44,355 bases of DNA from Phycicoccus elongatus Lp2 (GTDB lineage: Bacteria; Actinomycetota; Actinomycetes; Actinomycetales; Dermatophilaceae), in NCBI RefSeq assembly GCF_000367525.1, contig NZ_HF570956.1:133322-177676 (forward strand). The letters run 5' to 3'. A program made the position numbers and the translations under genes. The notes beneath the pieces are model-generated. The model was given only the letters and a program-made list of their open reading frames with translations, made no database searches and was not told where the DNA came from. Below are positions 1 to 10,328 of this stretch, one piece after another; within the stretch, counting starts at the first letter, position 1; every line of letters starts with the position of its first letter.

Positions 1-144
1 AGCCTCGATCCACCGACGTCCTGGGTGGGGTGAGCTGATTTCGCTCTGGGCCGCGGCTCCGGCTTGAGGGCGTGGCTGTTGTCCTGACCTGGCTGTCAGG
101 GTGTTCCACGTCGGTTGTTCGGTCGGGCCGGGGCGGCTGGGTGG

Positions 145-1563
145 TCAGGGATTGACCGGTTCTGGTGGGCCGCAGTTCTGGGTGAACAGGCGGGTCCACG
201 CTTCCTGCCAGGGCCAGGCGGTCGGTAGGTGCAGGGTGACCCGTCGGGCCGAGGACGCCACCCGGGCGGGGACGGTGATCAGCTTGCGGCGGATGGTGGC
301 GGTGGTGGCTCTGGCGAGGTCGGCGCTGGCGATGGTGGCTGCGGTGCGGGTGAGGTTGAACGCGATGACGGCCAGCACGAGCCAGGCGGCGTTGGCGGTG
401 AATTTGCCTGAGGGCAGGTGCGCCAGGGCGGAGTTCTTGAGGTCGGCGTGGACCTGCTCGATGATCGCGTGTCCGCGGTGGGTCTTATCCGCGGCGACGG
501 TGTCCAGGTCGGTGGGGTCGGTGGTGGTGAAGAAGGCGTGGAAGCGCCAGGTGTCGAACAGGGTGCCCTGCCCGGTTGCGTTCTTCTTGTCAGCGTTGAC
601 GTCGGGGATGCGGCGCACCACCAGGCGCCCGGGAACCTGATCGGCCGCCTTCTTGGAGGAGAACGCGGTGAAGGGCACCTCGGCGACCTCAGCCCGCGAC
701 ACCCAGGTGCCGCTGGCCTCGTCGTAGATGGCGTCGGTGTACTCGATCGGGGTCCACGCGTGTTCGCTGATGGTGGTGATCGCGGCCTTGACCTTGGGGT
801 CCAGGCGTACGGTGACCGACACCTGCGCCCCGGCGCGGACCGCGGCACCGACGGTGGGCGCCCCGTAGAACGCCGAGTCCGCCCGCAGCAACGGCTTGCC
901 CTGACCGGGGTGCAGCGTGCGCACGGTCTTGAGCGCGTCGGCGACCAACCGTTTGGCTCCGCGCGGGGACCCGCACGAGCCTTTCCGTAGCCGCTGCGCC
1001 ACGACCACCGGTGCCGACCCAGTGGTGGTGACCGTGGCCAGCAACGCGTTCAGCCCGCGGACCCCGGAGTAGCCGAACCCGGCTCCCTGTTTGGCGTGGC
1101 CGTGCACCTGAATGATCGTGTCGTCGATATCGACCAACACCCGGCCACCGGTGCCGTCGCCGACGACCTGCGCGGCTCGCTCGCCTTGAGCTGCCAGGCG
1201 TGTGAGGAACCTCGAGGCGAGCGCGTCGAGCTGGCGGACGTGACCGAACGTGAACGAGCGCAGGAACGACCCCAACGTCGACGGCGCGTACGCCCGGGCG
1301 AAGACCCGGCCCATCCCACCGTGCCGCAGCAGCGCCATGTCGTCGATGCTGTCGGCGCCAGCGACCATCCCCGCGACCAGCGAGGCGACCTTCAACCCGG
1401 CGTTGGCGCCCTTGTCACCCGGCACGCTCAGATGCTCATCCGCAAGGCGTCGCAGCCCCGCCCGATCAGCCAGGGCCAAGACCGGAACCAACCCGGCGGC
1501 CGACACAAGATTCGGGTCGTCGAAGACCGCCGAGGTCGCTGGGAGGGTGTGAGAGAGTTTCAC
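145..1563 (-). CDS. IS1380 family transposase
   Basis: This 472-aa protein has the usual length for IS1380 transposases and looks intact. DDE-type catalytic residues can be placed in three conserved blocks: VDIDDT at residues 144-149, RADSAFYG around D229, and IEQVHADLKN around E369, followed by the hydrophobic AAWLVLAVIAFNLTR segment typical of the family C-terminus. It would cut and rejoin DNA at the terminal repeats of the element. The ATG at 1563 sits about 120 nt inside the right terminal repeat. Family assignment is by recognition of the motif set and overall sequence. Confidence 0.93.
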   Translation of the reverse strand: MKLSHTLPATSAVFDDPNLVSAAGLVPVLALADRAGLRRLADEHLSVPGDKGANAGLKVASLVAGMVAGADSIDDMALLRHGGMGRVFARAYAPSTLGSFLRSFTFGHVRQLDALASRFLTRLAAQGERAAQVVGDGTGGRVLVDIDDTIIQVHGHAKQGAGFGYSGVRGLNALLATVTTTGSAPVVVAQRLRKGSCGSPRGAKRLVADALKTVRTLHPGQGKPLLRADSAFYGAPTVGAAVRAGAQVSVTVRLDPKVKAAITTISEHAWTPIEYTDAIYDEASGTWVSRAEVAEVPFTAFSSKKAADQVPGRLVVRRIPDVNADKKNATGQGTLFDTWRFHAFFTTTDPTDLDTVAADKTHRGHAIIEQVHADLKNSALAHLPSGKFTANAAWLVLAVIAFNLTRTAATIASADLARATTATIRRKLITVPARVASSARRVTLHLPTAWPWQEAWTRLFTQNCGPPEPVNP

Positions 1564-1681
1564 CTACGAGATGCCCCTTGCGTGTGTGACGAACTGAAGC
1601 GTGAAGAACTCCAATTCTGTTGCCACACAGGGGCATTCTCATGTCCCGACACGCCTCCTCAGCCCACTACCACCCTGCCCA

Positions 1682-1697
1682 TCGGTGGATCGAGGCT
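1682..1697. repeat. right terminal inverted repeat of the IS (partner 1-16)
   Basis: TCGGTGGATCGAGGCT is the exact reverse complement of bases 1-16. It marks the right boundary of the IS1380-family element. Confidence 0.88.
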
Positions 1698-1699
1698 TA

Positions 1700-1742
1700 G
1701 AGGGAGTCACTCTCTGGACAGATTCCAGAAAAGCGGTAGGGT
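1700..1742 (+). promoter_or_regulatory. furA promoter with adjacent imperfect dyad
   Basis: A TGGACA -35 (1715-1720), a 16-nt spacer and a TAGGGT -10 (1737-1742) lie 6 nt before the furA ATG, which implies a leaderless furA-katG transcript. An imperfect 17-bp dyad, AGAGGGAGTCACTCTCT (1700-1716), touches the -35 and could be an operator, for example for FurA autoregulation. That role is inference. The promoter lies just outside the IS, so it appears spared by the insertion. Confidence 0.5.
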
Positions 1743-1748
1743 CGAGTC

Positions 1749-2174
1749 ATGCCGACGACGGACTTCCCCCAGCAGTTGCGCGAGGTCGCGCTGCGGGTGA
1801 CGCGTCCACGGCTGGCCGTCCTGGGAGTGCTCGCGCAGCATCCGCACGCGGATGCGAGCGGCGTCATCACGCACGTGCGCTCCGACCTGCCGAGCGTCTC
1901 CAGCCAGGCCGTTTACGACTGCCTCAATGCGCTCACCGACGCCGGGCTCGTCCGCCGCATCCAGCCGGCCGGTTCGACCGCGCGCTACGAGTTGCGCGTC
2001 GGCGACAACCACCACCATTTGGTATGCCGCGGGTGCGGCCGCGTCGTCGACGTCGAGTGCGCCACGGGGTCGGCGCCCTGCCTGGACACCGGCGTCGACC
2101 ACGGATTCGCCATTGACGAAGCCGAAGTGAACTTCTGGGGGCTGTGCCCTCAGTGTCAGATCAAGACCGACTGA
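1749..2174 (+). CDS. furA: Fur-family transcriptional regulator FurA
   Basis: This 141-aa Fur-family repressor has an N-terminal winged helix (about residues 8-80, with VSSQAVYDCLNAL as the recognition-helix region). Its C-terminal metal-binding domain carries NHHHLVCRGCG (H88-H90, C93, C96) and the second zinc pair CPQC (C133, C136). It lies 24 nt upstream of katG, the classic actinobacterial furA-katG arrangement in which FurA represses its own promoter and katG and is released by peroxide or metal change. The ATG start is supported by a TAGGGT -10 box 6 nt upstream (leaderless). One GTATGCCGC word lies inside the gene at 2022. Confidence 0.93.
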   Translation: MPTTDFPQQLREVALRVTRPRLAVLGVLAQHPHADASGVITHVRSDLPSVSSQAVYDCLNALTDAGLVRRIQPAGSTARYELRVGDNHHHLVCRGCGRVVDVECATGSAPCLDTGVDHGFAIDEAEVNFWGLCPQCQIKTD

Positions 2175-4459
<2,285 letters not shown>

Positions 4460-4460
<1 letters not shown>

Positions 4461-4530
4461 GACAGTTCGAGAGTCACCAAGGGTCGCTTCCCATCCCGGG
4501 AGGCGACCCTTTGGTGATTCTCGACTGTCT
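4460..4530. terminator. long hairpin terminator after katG
   Basis: Arms 4460-4487 and 4503-4530 pair almost completely over 28 nt with two single-base bulges and a short loop around 4488-4502. The stem core is CACCAAGGGTCGC / GCGACCCTTTGGTG. It lies immediately after the katG stop and before the next promoter. There is no long U tract, as is common in actinobacteria. Confidence 0.8.
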
Positions 4531-4576
4531 GCCGGGCCGACGCCCGACGCTCTGTGGGGCCGATAAATTGGCCGGT

Positions 4577-5350
4577 ATGCCGTACTGGGAGCGACTGTCC
4601 GAGACCGCCTTCCGTGCCACCCACCTGACCAGCGGCGCGTGGAACATCCAGGAGCAGCACATCGCGCCGGCCATGGGGCTTCTCGCGCACCTGGTGGAGC
4701 GTGATCGTGACCATCGGCGACCGGATGTTGCCCTGCTCCCGGCCAGACTGTCCTATGACATCCTCGGCACGTTGCCGGTCGACACCTGCGAGACCGAGGT
4801 GCGCGTGCTGCGACCCGGGCGCACCGTCGAACTCGTCGAGGCGACCCTCTCGCACGATGGCCGAGCGGCATTGGTCCTGCGGGCGTGGCTGCTCGCGACC
4901 CGCGACACGACGGCTCTCGCAGGGCATTCGCTGGCGCCGATCCCCAGACCGCAGGACCTGACCCCATGGGTGCCCGGCGAGGACTGGCCCGGTGACTTCA
5001 TCGGCTCCGTCGAGATTCGCCGCGACCTGGCCGAGCCGGGCCGTGGCTGCTTCTGGGCCCGCACCAACACCCCCCTGCTGGGCGGTGAGCCGGTGTCGGC
5101 ACTCGCCCGCCTCGCGGGACTCTTCGACATCGCCAACGGGATGACGGTCCGCCTCGACCCGCGCGAGGTGCTCTTCCCCAACCTCGACCTCTGCGCCAGA
5201 TTCACCCGCGAACCCGCAGGAGAGTGGTTCGGCTTCGACAACAGCGTCATGGTCGATCGTGACGGCGTCGGGATGACCACGTGCATCCTGCACGACGCCC
5301 ACGGCCCGCTGGGTGCGCTCGGCCAGACGACGACGGTTCGCCCCCGCTGA
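4577..5350 (+). CDS. TesB-like acyl-CoA thioesterase family protein
   Basis: This 257-aa protein resembles actinobacterial thioesterase-family proteins built from two hotdog folds. An N-terminal half (residues 15-115) runs HLTSGAWNIQEQHIAPAMG, and a C-terminal half carries LGGEPVSALARLAGLFDIANG. Such enzymes hydrolyse acyl-CoA thioesters; the substrate is unknown. I chose ATG 4577 because a TAAATT -10-like box lies 7 nt upstream and the protein alignment starts there. The in-frame GTG at 4511 falls inside the katG terminator. The ATG itself lies within a GTATGCCG word. Confidence 0.7.
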   Translation: MPYWERLSETAFRATHLTSGAWNIQEQHIAPAMGLLAHLVERDRDHRRPDVALLPARLSYDILGTLPVDTCETEVRVLRPGRTVELVEATLSHDGRAALVLRAWLLATRDTTALAGHSLAPIPRPQDLTPWVPGEDWPGDFIGSVEIRRDLAEPGRGCFWARTNTPLLGGEPVSALARLAGLFDIANGMTVRLDPREVLFPNLDLCARFTREPAGEWFGFDNSVMVDRDGVGMTTCILHDAHGPLGALGQTTTVRPR

Positions 5351-5351
5351 C

Positions 5352-5741
5352 TCAGGTCAGCAGGTGGATGGCGCTGGCGATCACGGCCAGCGCGGGGAAC
5401 AGGCCCTGCCGCAGCGCGGCAGACCGGTGTGCCGCCGAGGCCGAGGCCAACACCAGGGCAGCGGCCAGCATCGACGCCGTCCCCACGATGACCAGGGTGA
5501 GGCCGACGACGTGGGAGCCCGCGGCAAACCCGACGATGCCGGCGATCGTCGTGATTGCGAGGAAGAGGTTGTAGTAGCCCTGGTTGAAGGCAAGGAACTT
5601 GGTGGCCTCGGCTTCCTCCGGCGTCGTGCCGAAGACCTTGCGCGCCGCCGGCGTCGTCCACGCCATCGACTCCAGCCACCAGATGTAGACATGCAGCGCG
5701 GCCGCGAGCGCGGCGAGGACGAGAGCGATGACGACGAGCAT
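5352..5741 (-). CDS. DUF1304 family membrane protein
   Basis: This 129-aa protein has four hydrophobic segments (about residues 2-22, 53-72, 76-97, 108-128) and the family landmarks HVYIWWLESMAW near the N-terminus and NQGYYNLFLA mid-protein. DUF1304 proteins are small integral membrane proteins of unknown function. It converges with the thioesterase gene, whose stop lies one base from its own. The start has a TACGCT -10 box exactly 6 nt upstream on its strand, so the mRNA is probably leaderless. Confidence 0.85.
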   Translation of the reverse strand: MLVVIALVLAALAAALHVYIWWLESMAWTTPAARKVFGTTPEEAEATKFLAFNQGYYNLFLAITTIAGIVGFAAGSHVVGLTLVIVGTASMLAAALVLASASAAHRSAALRQGLFPALAVIASAIHLLT

Positions 5742-5775
5742 GCCGGAAGCGTAGGGCCTCTAGGCTGAGGTGATG
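5739..5775. promoter_or_regulatory. overlapping divergent leaderless promoters
   Basis: Minus-strand -10 TACGCT (5753-5748) serves the DUF1304 gene at 5741. Plus-strand -10 TAGGCT (5761-5766) serves the start at 5773. Each is 6 nt from its start codon and only 7 bp lie between the two boxes. The -35 region of each promoter therefore falls at the other gene's first codons, and the two promoters should compete. Confidence 0.5.
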
Positions 5776-6026
5776 GGCGACCTGACGATCACGACGACCC
5801 TTGAGCCCTTCGGCCCGGCCACAGCGATCATCCTCACCGACGACCAGGTTGCCGCCCTCGGCGCCGGCAAGCGCGCCCCACTGCGGCACAGGCGTTCGCG
5901 AAGCTCGCATTCACCTACCGCAAGGAGTATGCCGTGTGGGTCGCCGAGGCCAAGCGCGAGGGGACCCGTGAGCGACGGGTCGGTCAGGCGCTCGAGATGC
6001 TGAAGGCGGGGAAGACCCGCTCGTGA
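5773..6026 (+). pseudogene. DUF1905/YdeI-like protein remnant with internal deletion and frameshift
   Basis: The first part (GDLTITTTLEPFGPATAIILTDDQVAALGAGKRAP in pieces, from 5773 to about 5880) matches the start of DUF1905-domain proteins. The last part (AFAKLAFTYRKEY and EAKREGTRERRVGQALEMLKAGK, about 5893-6023, another frame) matches their YdeI/OmpD-associated C-terminus. In intact relatives roughly 60-80 residues separate these blocks. Here they are joined directly and out of frame, so the centre is deleted. A GTG at 5770 is an alternative start. The promoter upstream still looks good. Confidence 0.75.
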
Positions 6027-6036
6027 AGCGGCGTTG

Positions 6037-7515
6037 ATGCACGGCATGGACTGGGGCTTCGACAACACCTTCGCCCGGGAGCTCGACTGGCTCGGCGCGC
6101 CCATCGATCCCGTGCCCGTCGCCGCGCCCACCCTGCTCACCGTCAACGACTCCCTCGCGCTCGAGCTCGGCCTTGACCCGCACTGGCTCGCGTCGACGGA
6201 CGGCGTGGCCCACCTCGCCGGCAATGCCGTGCCCGAGGGTGCGCAACCGCGGGCCCAGGCCTATGCGGGCCACCAGTTCGGGCAGTTCTCGCCGCTGCTC
6301 GGGGACGGCCGGGCCCACCTGCTCGGCGAGGTCGTCGACGCGCATGGGGCTCGGCGCGACCTCGGGCTCAAGGGCTCGGGGCGCACTCCCTTCTCTCGGG
6401 GCGGTGACGGGCGCGCGGCCTTGGGGCCGGTGCTCCGCGAACTCATCGTCAGCGAGGCCATGCACGCCCTTGGCATCCCCACCACCCGCGTGCTCGCGGC
6501 GGTCGCGACCGGCGAGCAGATCCTGCGCGCCGACGGACCCACCCCCGGAGCCGTGCTCACAAGGGTTGCGGCCTCCCACCTGCGCGTCGGCACGGCCGAG
6601 CTCGTCCGGATGCGCGCCAGTGATGCCCAGCAACTCGCCTTCGCCGATTACGTCCGTCGCCGTCACCACCCGCAGGTCGCTGAAGGGGACCACCTCGGCC
6701 TGATCGATGCCGTCGTCGAGGCCCAGGCCGCCCTCATCGCCCGGTGGATGTCCGTCGGCTTCATCCACGGCGTCATGAACACCGACAACATGACCCTCTC
6801 CGGAGAGACCATCGACTACGGCCCCTGCGCCTTCCTCGAAGCCCATGACCCGAACGCCGTCTTCAGCTCGATCGACACGATGGGCCGCTATCGCTTCGGC
6901 GCCCAACCCTCGATCGCCCAGTGGAATCTCGCCCGCTACGCCGAGACCCTCCTGCCGCTCCTGGCCCCCGATCCGTCCACCGAGAGCGACCTCATCGAGG
7001 CAGCGACCGAGCGGATCCGCGCCTTCGAGACGCGCTTCCGTGGGCACTGGCTCCGCCTCCACCGGGGCAAGCTCGGGCTGCCGGATGCGTTGTCCGACAG
7101 CGCAACTGCTGCCCTGACCGACGACCTGCTCGCCATCATGATCGCCGAGCGACTCGACCACACCCACACCTTCCGGCTCCTGGCCACCGTCCTGCGCGGG
7201 GCCGACCGCGCTGTCGCCGATCTCGTCGACGACAGCGTCCGCTGGCTCGACTGGCAGTCCCGCTGGCTGGCGGACATCACCACCGATCCCCAGTCGACCG
7301 CCGATGCCATGGACCGCGTCAACCCCGCCTACCTCGCCCGAAACCACCTCGTCGAGGAGGCCCTCGCGGCGGCGGCGACCGGGGACCTCGCTCCCACCGA
7401 GGCGCTGCTCGACGTCCTGCGCGATCCCTTCACCGTGCGCCCCGGCCTCGACCGGTATGCCGCGCCCGCCCCGGCGTCCTTCACCGCGGCATACGTCACC
7501 TTCTGTGGCACGTAA
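6037..7515 (+). CDS. selO: SelO/YdiU family protein adenylyltransferase (AMPylator)
   Basis: This 492-aa pseudokinase-fold enzyme belongs to the SelO family, which transfers AMP from ATP to Ser/Thr/Tyr of target proteins in redox homeostasis. Visible landmarks are YAGHQFGQFSPLLGDGRA, LGLKGSGRTPFSRGGDGRA (nucleotide-binding lysine and arginine) and HGVMNTDNM with the metal-binding N and D, followed by IDYGPCAFL. Length is normal. There is no selenocysteine; the bacterial form lacks the Sec C-terminus. TTG 6034 and ATG 6046 are alternative starts. It carries two GTATGCCGC words close together near its 3' end (7455 and 7486). Confidence 0.93.
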   Translation: MHGMDWGFDNTFARELDWLGAPIDPVPVAAPTLLTVNDSLALELGLDPHWLASTDGVAHLAGNAVPEGAQPRAQAYAGHQFGQFSPLLGDGRAHLLGEVVDAHGARRDLGLKGSGRTPFSRGGDGRAALGPVLRELIVSEAMHALGIPTTRVLAAVATGEQILRADGPTPGAVLTRVAASHLRVGTAELVRMRASDAQQLAFADYVRRRHHPQVAEGDHLGLIDAVVEAQAALIARWMSVGFIHGVMNTDNMTLSGETIDYGPCAFLEAHDPNAVFSSIDTMGRYRFGAQPSIAQWNLARYAETLLPLLAPDPSTESDLIEAATERIRAFETRFRGHWLRLHRGKLGLPDALSDSATAALTDDLLAIMIAERLDHTHTFRLLATVLRGADRAVADLVDDSVRWLDWQSRWLADITTDPQSTADAMDRVNPAYLARNHLVEEALAAAATGDLAPTEALLDVLRDPFTVRPGLDRYAAPAPASFTAAYVTFCGT

Positions 7516-7524
7516 AGTGTTGGG

Positions 7525-8439
7525 GTGCTGCGGATCTCGACCTTCAACGTCAACGGGATCCGCGCCGCTCATCGCCGCGGCTTCCTCGAGTGGTATGCCG
7601 CGCGCTCACCGGACGTGATCGCCCTTCAGGAGGTGCGGTGCCCCCTCGGCGCCCTGCCCGAGGGCGCCTTCGCGGGGATGCATGCGGCCTACGACCCGGG
7701 GACGCTGGCCGGCCGCAACGGCGTCGCCGTCCTGACCCGGGTTCCACCTGCCGCCGTGCGCGCCTGGGGCCCGACCACCCATCTCCTCGCGCCCGACGGC
7801 ATGATCGAGGACGCGAGCACCGGGCTCGAGCCGCTGGCGCGACCCCTCAGGGAGTTCACCGCCGAGGGCCGCTATGTCGAGGTCGATCTGGCCGATCGGC
7901 CGGTCACCGTCGCCTCGCTCTACCTGCCCAAGGGAGGCCTGCCCGCACACCTGCAGAAGCCCGGCTCGATGCGCGAGGCCCCCGACGGAGGCGCCCGCTA
8001 CGACCGGAAGATGCGTTTCCTCACCGGCTTCGCCCGCCAGGTCGACGCCTCCCGTCGGCGGGCGCTCGCCGCCGGGCGCGACTACCTGCTCATGGGCGAC
8101 TTCAACATCGCCCACGCCCCGCTCGACGTCGTCAACTGGAAGCGCCAGCACCGCAGCGAGGGCTTCCTCCCCGAGGAGCGCGCCTGGCTCGACACCCTCA
8201 TCCGGCCGCGCCGGCTCCACGATGTCGTCCGCCGCCTCCACCCGGACACCCAGGGCCCCTATTCGTGGTGGTCCTGGCTCGGCGAGTCCTTCACCAAGGA
8301 CACCGGGTGGCGGATCGACCTCCACCTGGCCACTCCGCGCCTGGCGCGCACCGCCCTCACCGGCTGCACCGACCGTGACGCGGCTCGTGACGCTCGCGTG
8401 AGTGACCACGCCCCGGTGACGGTCGACTACGACGTCTGA
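7525..8439 (+). CDS. xth: exodeoxyribonuclease III (Xth family AP endonuclease)
   Basis: This 304-aa member of the exonuclease-endonuclease-phosphatase fold repairs abasic sites and degrades 3' ends. It shows the family motifs in order: ISTFNVNGIRAA at the N-terminus, LQEVR with metal-binding E36, GDFNIAHAPLDV, WRIDLHLAT and the C-terminal SDHAPVTVDY with catalytic H295. I chose GTG 7525 because TAAAGT lies exactly 6 nt upstream, overlapping the selO TAA stop. The gene thus seems to have its own leaderless promoter rather than being a simple selO operon member. Confidence 0.95.
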   Translation: MLRISTFNVNGIRAAHRRGFLEWYAARSPDVIALQEVRCPLGALPEGAFAGMHAAYDPGTLAGRNGVAVLTRVPPAAVRAWGPTTHLLAPDGMIEDASTGLEPLARPLREFTAEGRYVEVDLADRPVTVASLYLPKGGLPAHLQKPGSMREAPDGGARYDRKMRFLTGFARQVDASRRRALAAGRDYLLMGDFNIAHAPLDVVNWKRQHRSEGFLPEERAWLDTLIRPRRLHDVVRRLHPDTQGPYSWWSWLGESFTKDTGWRIDLHLATPRLARTALTGCTDRDAARDARVSDHAPVTVDYDV

Positions 8440-8460
8440 GCCACGCGGCATGCTCGGGCC

Positions 8461-8505
8461 ATGGCCTACGAGGAGGCGTTGGCGGCGCGCATCTGTGAGG
8501 CATGA
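8461..8505 (+). pseudogene. possible 5' remnant of a TfoX N-terminal domain gene
   Basis: ATG GCC TAC GAG begins a 14-codon frame reading MAYEEALAARICEA then TGA. TfoX N-domain proteins characteristically start MAYDE.LA.R(V/I)RE.L, so this may be the first codons of a truncated gene. The piece is too short to be certain. Confidence 0.3.
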
Positions 8506-8527
8506 GCGGCCGCCGACGTGAGCCCAC

Positions 8528-9364
8528 TCAGCCGAGGTGACGCCCGCTGACGAGGGCGAAATTCATGGCGACCATCGCGACCAGGGCCGCGACGCCGGCC
8601 ACCGAGATCCCGCTCGTGATCACGGTGCGCGGCTGGTCGGGAGACCTGTTCTGGAAGATGAAGGACATCGGTCCGAGGACCAACAGGGAACCGCTCGCGG
8701 AGAGGATGGCGATCACTTCGCCGTCGGCGAGGTCGGCCGACGACAGGGCGAGGTATGCCGCGGTGAGCCCGAGCGACACCAAGGTCCCGATCCACCACGG
8801 GTGGAAGGCGATCGCCCACGAGAGCGTCCGATCGCGCCCCGACATCCGGACGACGTGGGGCGCGAGCATCCTGGCCCCGAGGAACATCAGCGCGACCCCG
8901 AGGGCTGCCGCGAGGAAGCCGACCCAGAGCGGGAGGTCGAGAGCGGCGAGGGTTGCCGCCGTGTCACCGGCACCCATCGGCGTGATGACCAGATAGCCGG
9001 CGCCTTCCATGAACGACGTCGCCCCGAGCCAGAAGAGGAAGAGCTGGCCGAACCGCGAGGTGGCCGGCCGGGGCAGGGCCGCGATCACCGCGGCGCCGAT
9101 GACCAGGCTGGCGATCGGCGCCGAGATCGCGGTCAGGGCCGTCTCGGTGTCCGTCAGGGAGCCGTCGTGGCTGGCCCCGAAGGGATAGAGCGTGCCCCCG
9201 TGCCCGAGCACGATCCCGGTGACGAGGTGCACGAGTTCGTGGACGAAGATCGTCACGGCAGTGGCCAGCACGGCAGCCACGGTGCTGTTGACGATCACGT
9301 CCCTCGTCCTGCCCGGCGTCGCCGCCGACCCTGCTCGTTCGCCCCGGCCCACGTCTGTCGTCAT
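8528..9364 (-). CDS. membrane protein with HExxH zinc-protease-like motif
   Basis: This 278-aa multi-pass membrane protein has about six hydrophobic segments. The first contains HELVH (H42, E43, H46), the HExxH motif of zinc metallopeptidases, placed inside a membrane helix as in M50-type site-2 proteases. A clear second-site NPDG motif is not visible, so the enzyme role is uncertain. The start is ATG 9364, preceded by a GGTTGGAG ribosome site; ten in-frame codons upstream are ignored. It is last in a same-strand run after two PAP2 genes and a lipid kinase, 31 nt after the kinase stop, and may join that operon or use a TAGGAT box at 9398-9393. Confidence 0.7.
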   Translation of the reverse strand: MTTDVGRGERAGSAATPGRTRDVIVNSTVAAVLATAVTIFVHELVHLVTGIVLGHGGTLYPFGASHDGSLTDTETALTAISAPIASLVIGAAVIAALPRPATSRFGQLFLFWLGATSFMEGAGYLVITPMGAGDTAATLAALDLPLWVGFLAAALGVALMFLGARMLAPHVVRMSGRDRTLSWAIAFHPWWIGTLVSLGLTAAYLALSSADLADGEVIAILSASGSLLVLGPMSFIFQNRSPDQPRTVITSGISVAGVAALVAMVAMNFALVSGRHLG

Positions 9365-9395
9365 GCTCCAACCCCCTGGTCTTCGTGCTCGCATC

Positions 9396-10328
9396 CTAGG
9401 GGTGGCGCCCCGTTGCGGACCGTGGAACGCGGACGATCAGAGTGGCGGGATCGATGCTGATCGTGACCCGGGTGCCCTTCTCGAGCACGTCCCCGTCGAC
9501 TTCGACGAGTTGGGCCGGCTGCGCGGTCAACTCCACCTGCCGGCCCTGTCGGCGTTCGATCGAGGGACCGTCGGCCTCCTTCCCGACCAGGACGCGGCCG
9601 GCCAGCGCGGTCCAGTCGGCCAGACTCTGGGGCGTGAGGATGGCGACATCGAGCACGCCGTCGTCGATGACCGCGTCGGGCAGCAGCACGATCCCTCCGG
9701 TCAGCGTCCCGCAGTTGCCGACGATGACGGTGCGCGCGTCGCAACTCTCCGGCGCCCCTGCGTCGATGGCGGCGGAGGCCTGAAAGCTATTGTCGCCCAA
9801 GTGCTTCGAGGCAGACATGACATATGCGGCCCAGCCGACGCGGGCCTTCACGCCCTCCGGGGCGTCGTCCATGATCTTGGCGTCGAAGCCCAGACCGGCC
9901 ATGACGGTGAAGGCATGGCGGTCGCCGTCGAGGTCGAGCCAGCCGAGGTCGATGACCCGGTCCACGCCGTCCAGGACCACCTCCATCGCCTCGCTGATGC
10001 CGGAGACGGGCACGTCGAGGTTGCGGGCCAGGAGGTTGCCGGTGCCGCCGGGGAGGAGGCCGAGGGGGACGCCGGTCCCGGCGAGCTCCTGCGCCACCGC
10101 GCGCACCGTGCCGTCGCCACCGAGGGCGCACACCACCGCTGCGCCCTGGTCGAGGGCTGTGCGCGTCTGCCCGAAGCCCGGATCGTCCTCGGTCGTCTCG
10201 ACCACCCGGATCTCGACCTCGTGCTCGGTCCCCAACCTGCTCAGCTCCTGCCGGACCTCGCCGAGGCCGTCGAACTTGGTCGGGTTGACCACGACGACGA
10301 TCGGGCCGGGCCGGCTCACCGTGCTCAC
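9396..10328 (-). CDS. diacylglycerol/lipid kinase family protein
   Basis: This 310-aa protein has a DAGK catalytic domain. VVVNPTK is at residues 12-18, the ATP-binding GGDGT loop at 70-74, and PLGLLPGGTGNLLARNL follows. The family phosphorylates diacylglycerol or related lipids at the inner membrane face. The GTG start (10328) overlaps the stop of the upstream PAP2 gene by four bases (GTGA), which supports co-translation. Placing a lipid kinase next to two PAP2 phosphatases suggests a lipid phosphorylation-dephosphorylation module. The lipid substrate cannot be read from sequence. Confidence 0.9.
   Translation of the reverse strand: MSTVSRPGPIVVVVNPTKFDGLGEVRQELSRLGTEHEVEIRVVETTEDDPGFGQTRTALDQGAAVVCALGGDGTVRAVAQELAGTGVPLGLLPGGTGNLLARNLDVPVSGISEAMEVVLDGVDRVIDLGWLDLDGDRHAFTVMAGLGFDAKIMDDAPEGVKARVGWAAYVMSASKHLGDNSFQASAAIDAGAPESCDARTVIVGNCGTLTGGIVLLPDAVIDDGVLDVAILTPQSLADWTALAGRVLVGKEADGPSIERRQGRQVELTAQPAQLVEVDGDVLEKGTRVTISIDPATLIVRVPRSATGRHP

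Larger units (their letters stand above)
1..1697 (-). mobile_element. IS1380-family insertion sequence, left end at or just beyond the window edge
   Basis: Bases 1-16 (AGCCTCGATCCACCGA) are an exact inverted copy of 1682-1697, and the match weakens inward but keeps a shared GGGTGG. These are the terminal inverted repeats. They enclose a single transposase gene on the minus strand. The base after 1697 would extend the repeat by at least one more A/T pair, so the true left tip may lie a base or more outside the window and the target duplication cannot be read. The element contains none of the GTATGCCG octamers that pepper the rest of the window, consistent with foreign origin. It ends about 15 nt upstream of the furA promoter. 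Confidence 0.85.

Noticed and set aside
5911-7572. A 553-codon open frame opposite selO
   Set aside because: Antisense to a well-conserved SelO gene, low complexity, no recognisable domain.
8461-8505. The TfoX-like 14-codon fragment as evidence for competence
   Set aside because: Too short, and TfoX-domain proteins in actinobacteria are not shown to control competence. I do not use it to support the uptake-word idea.
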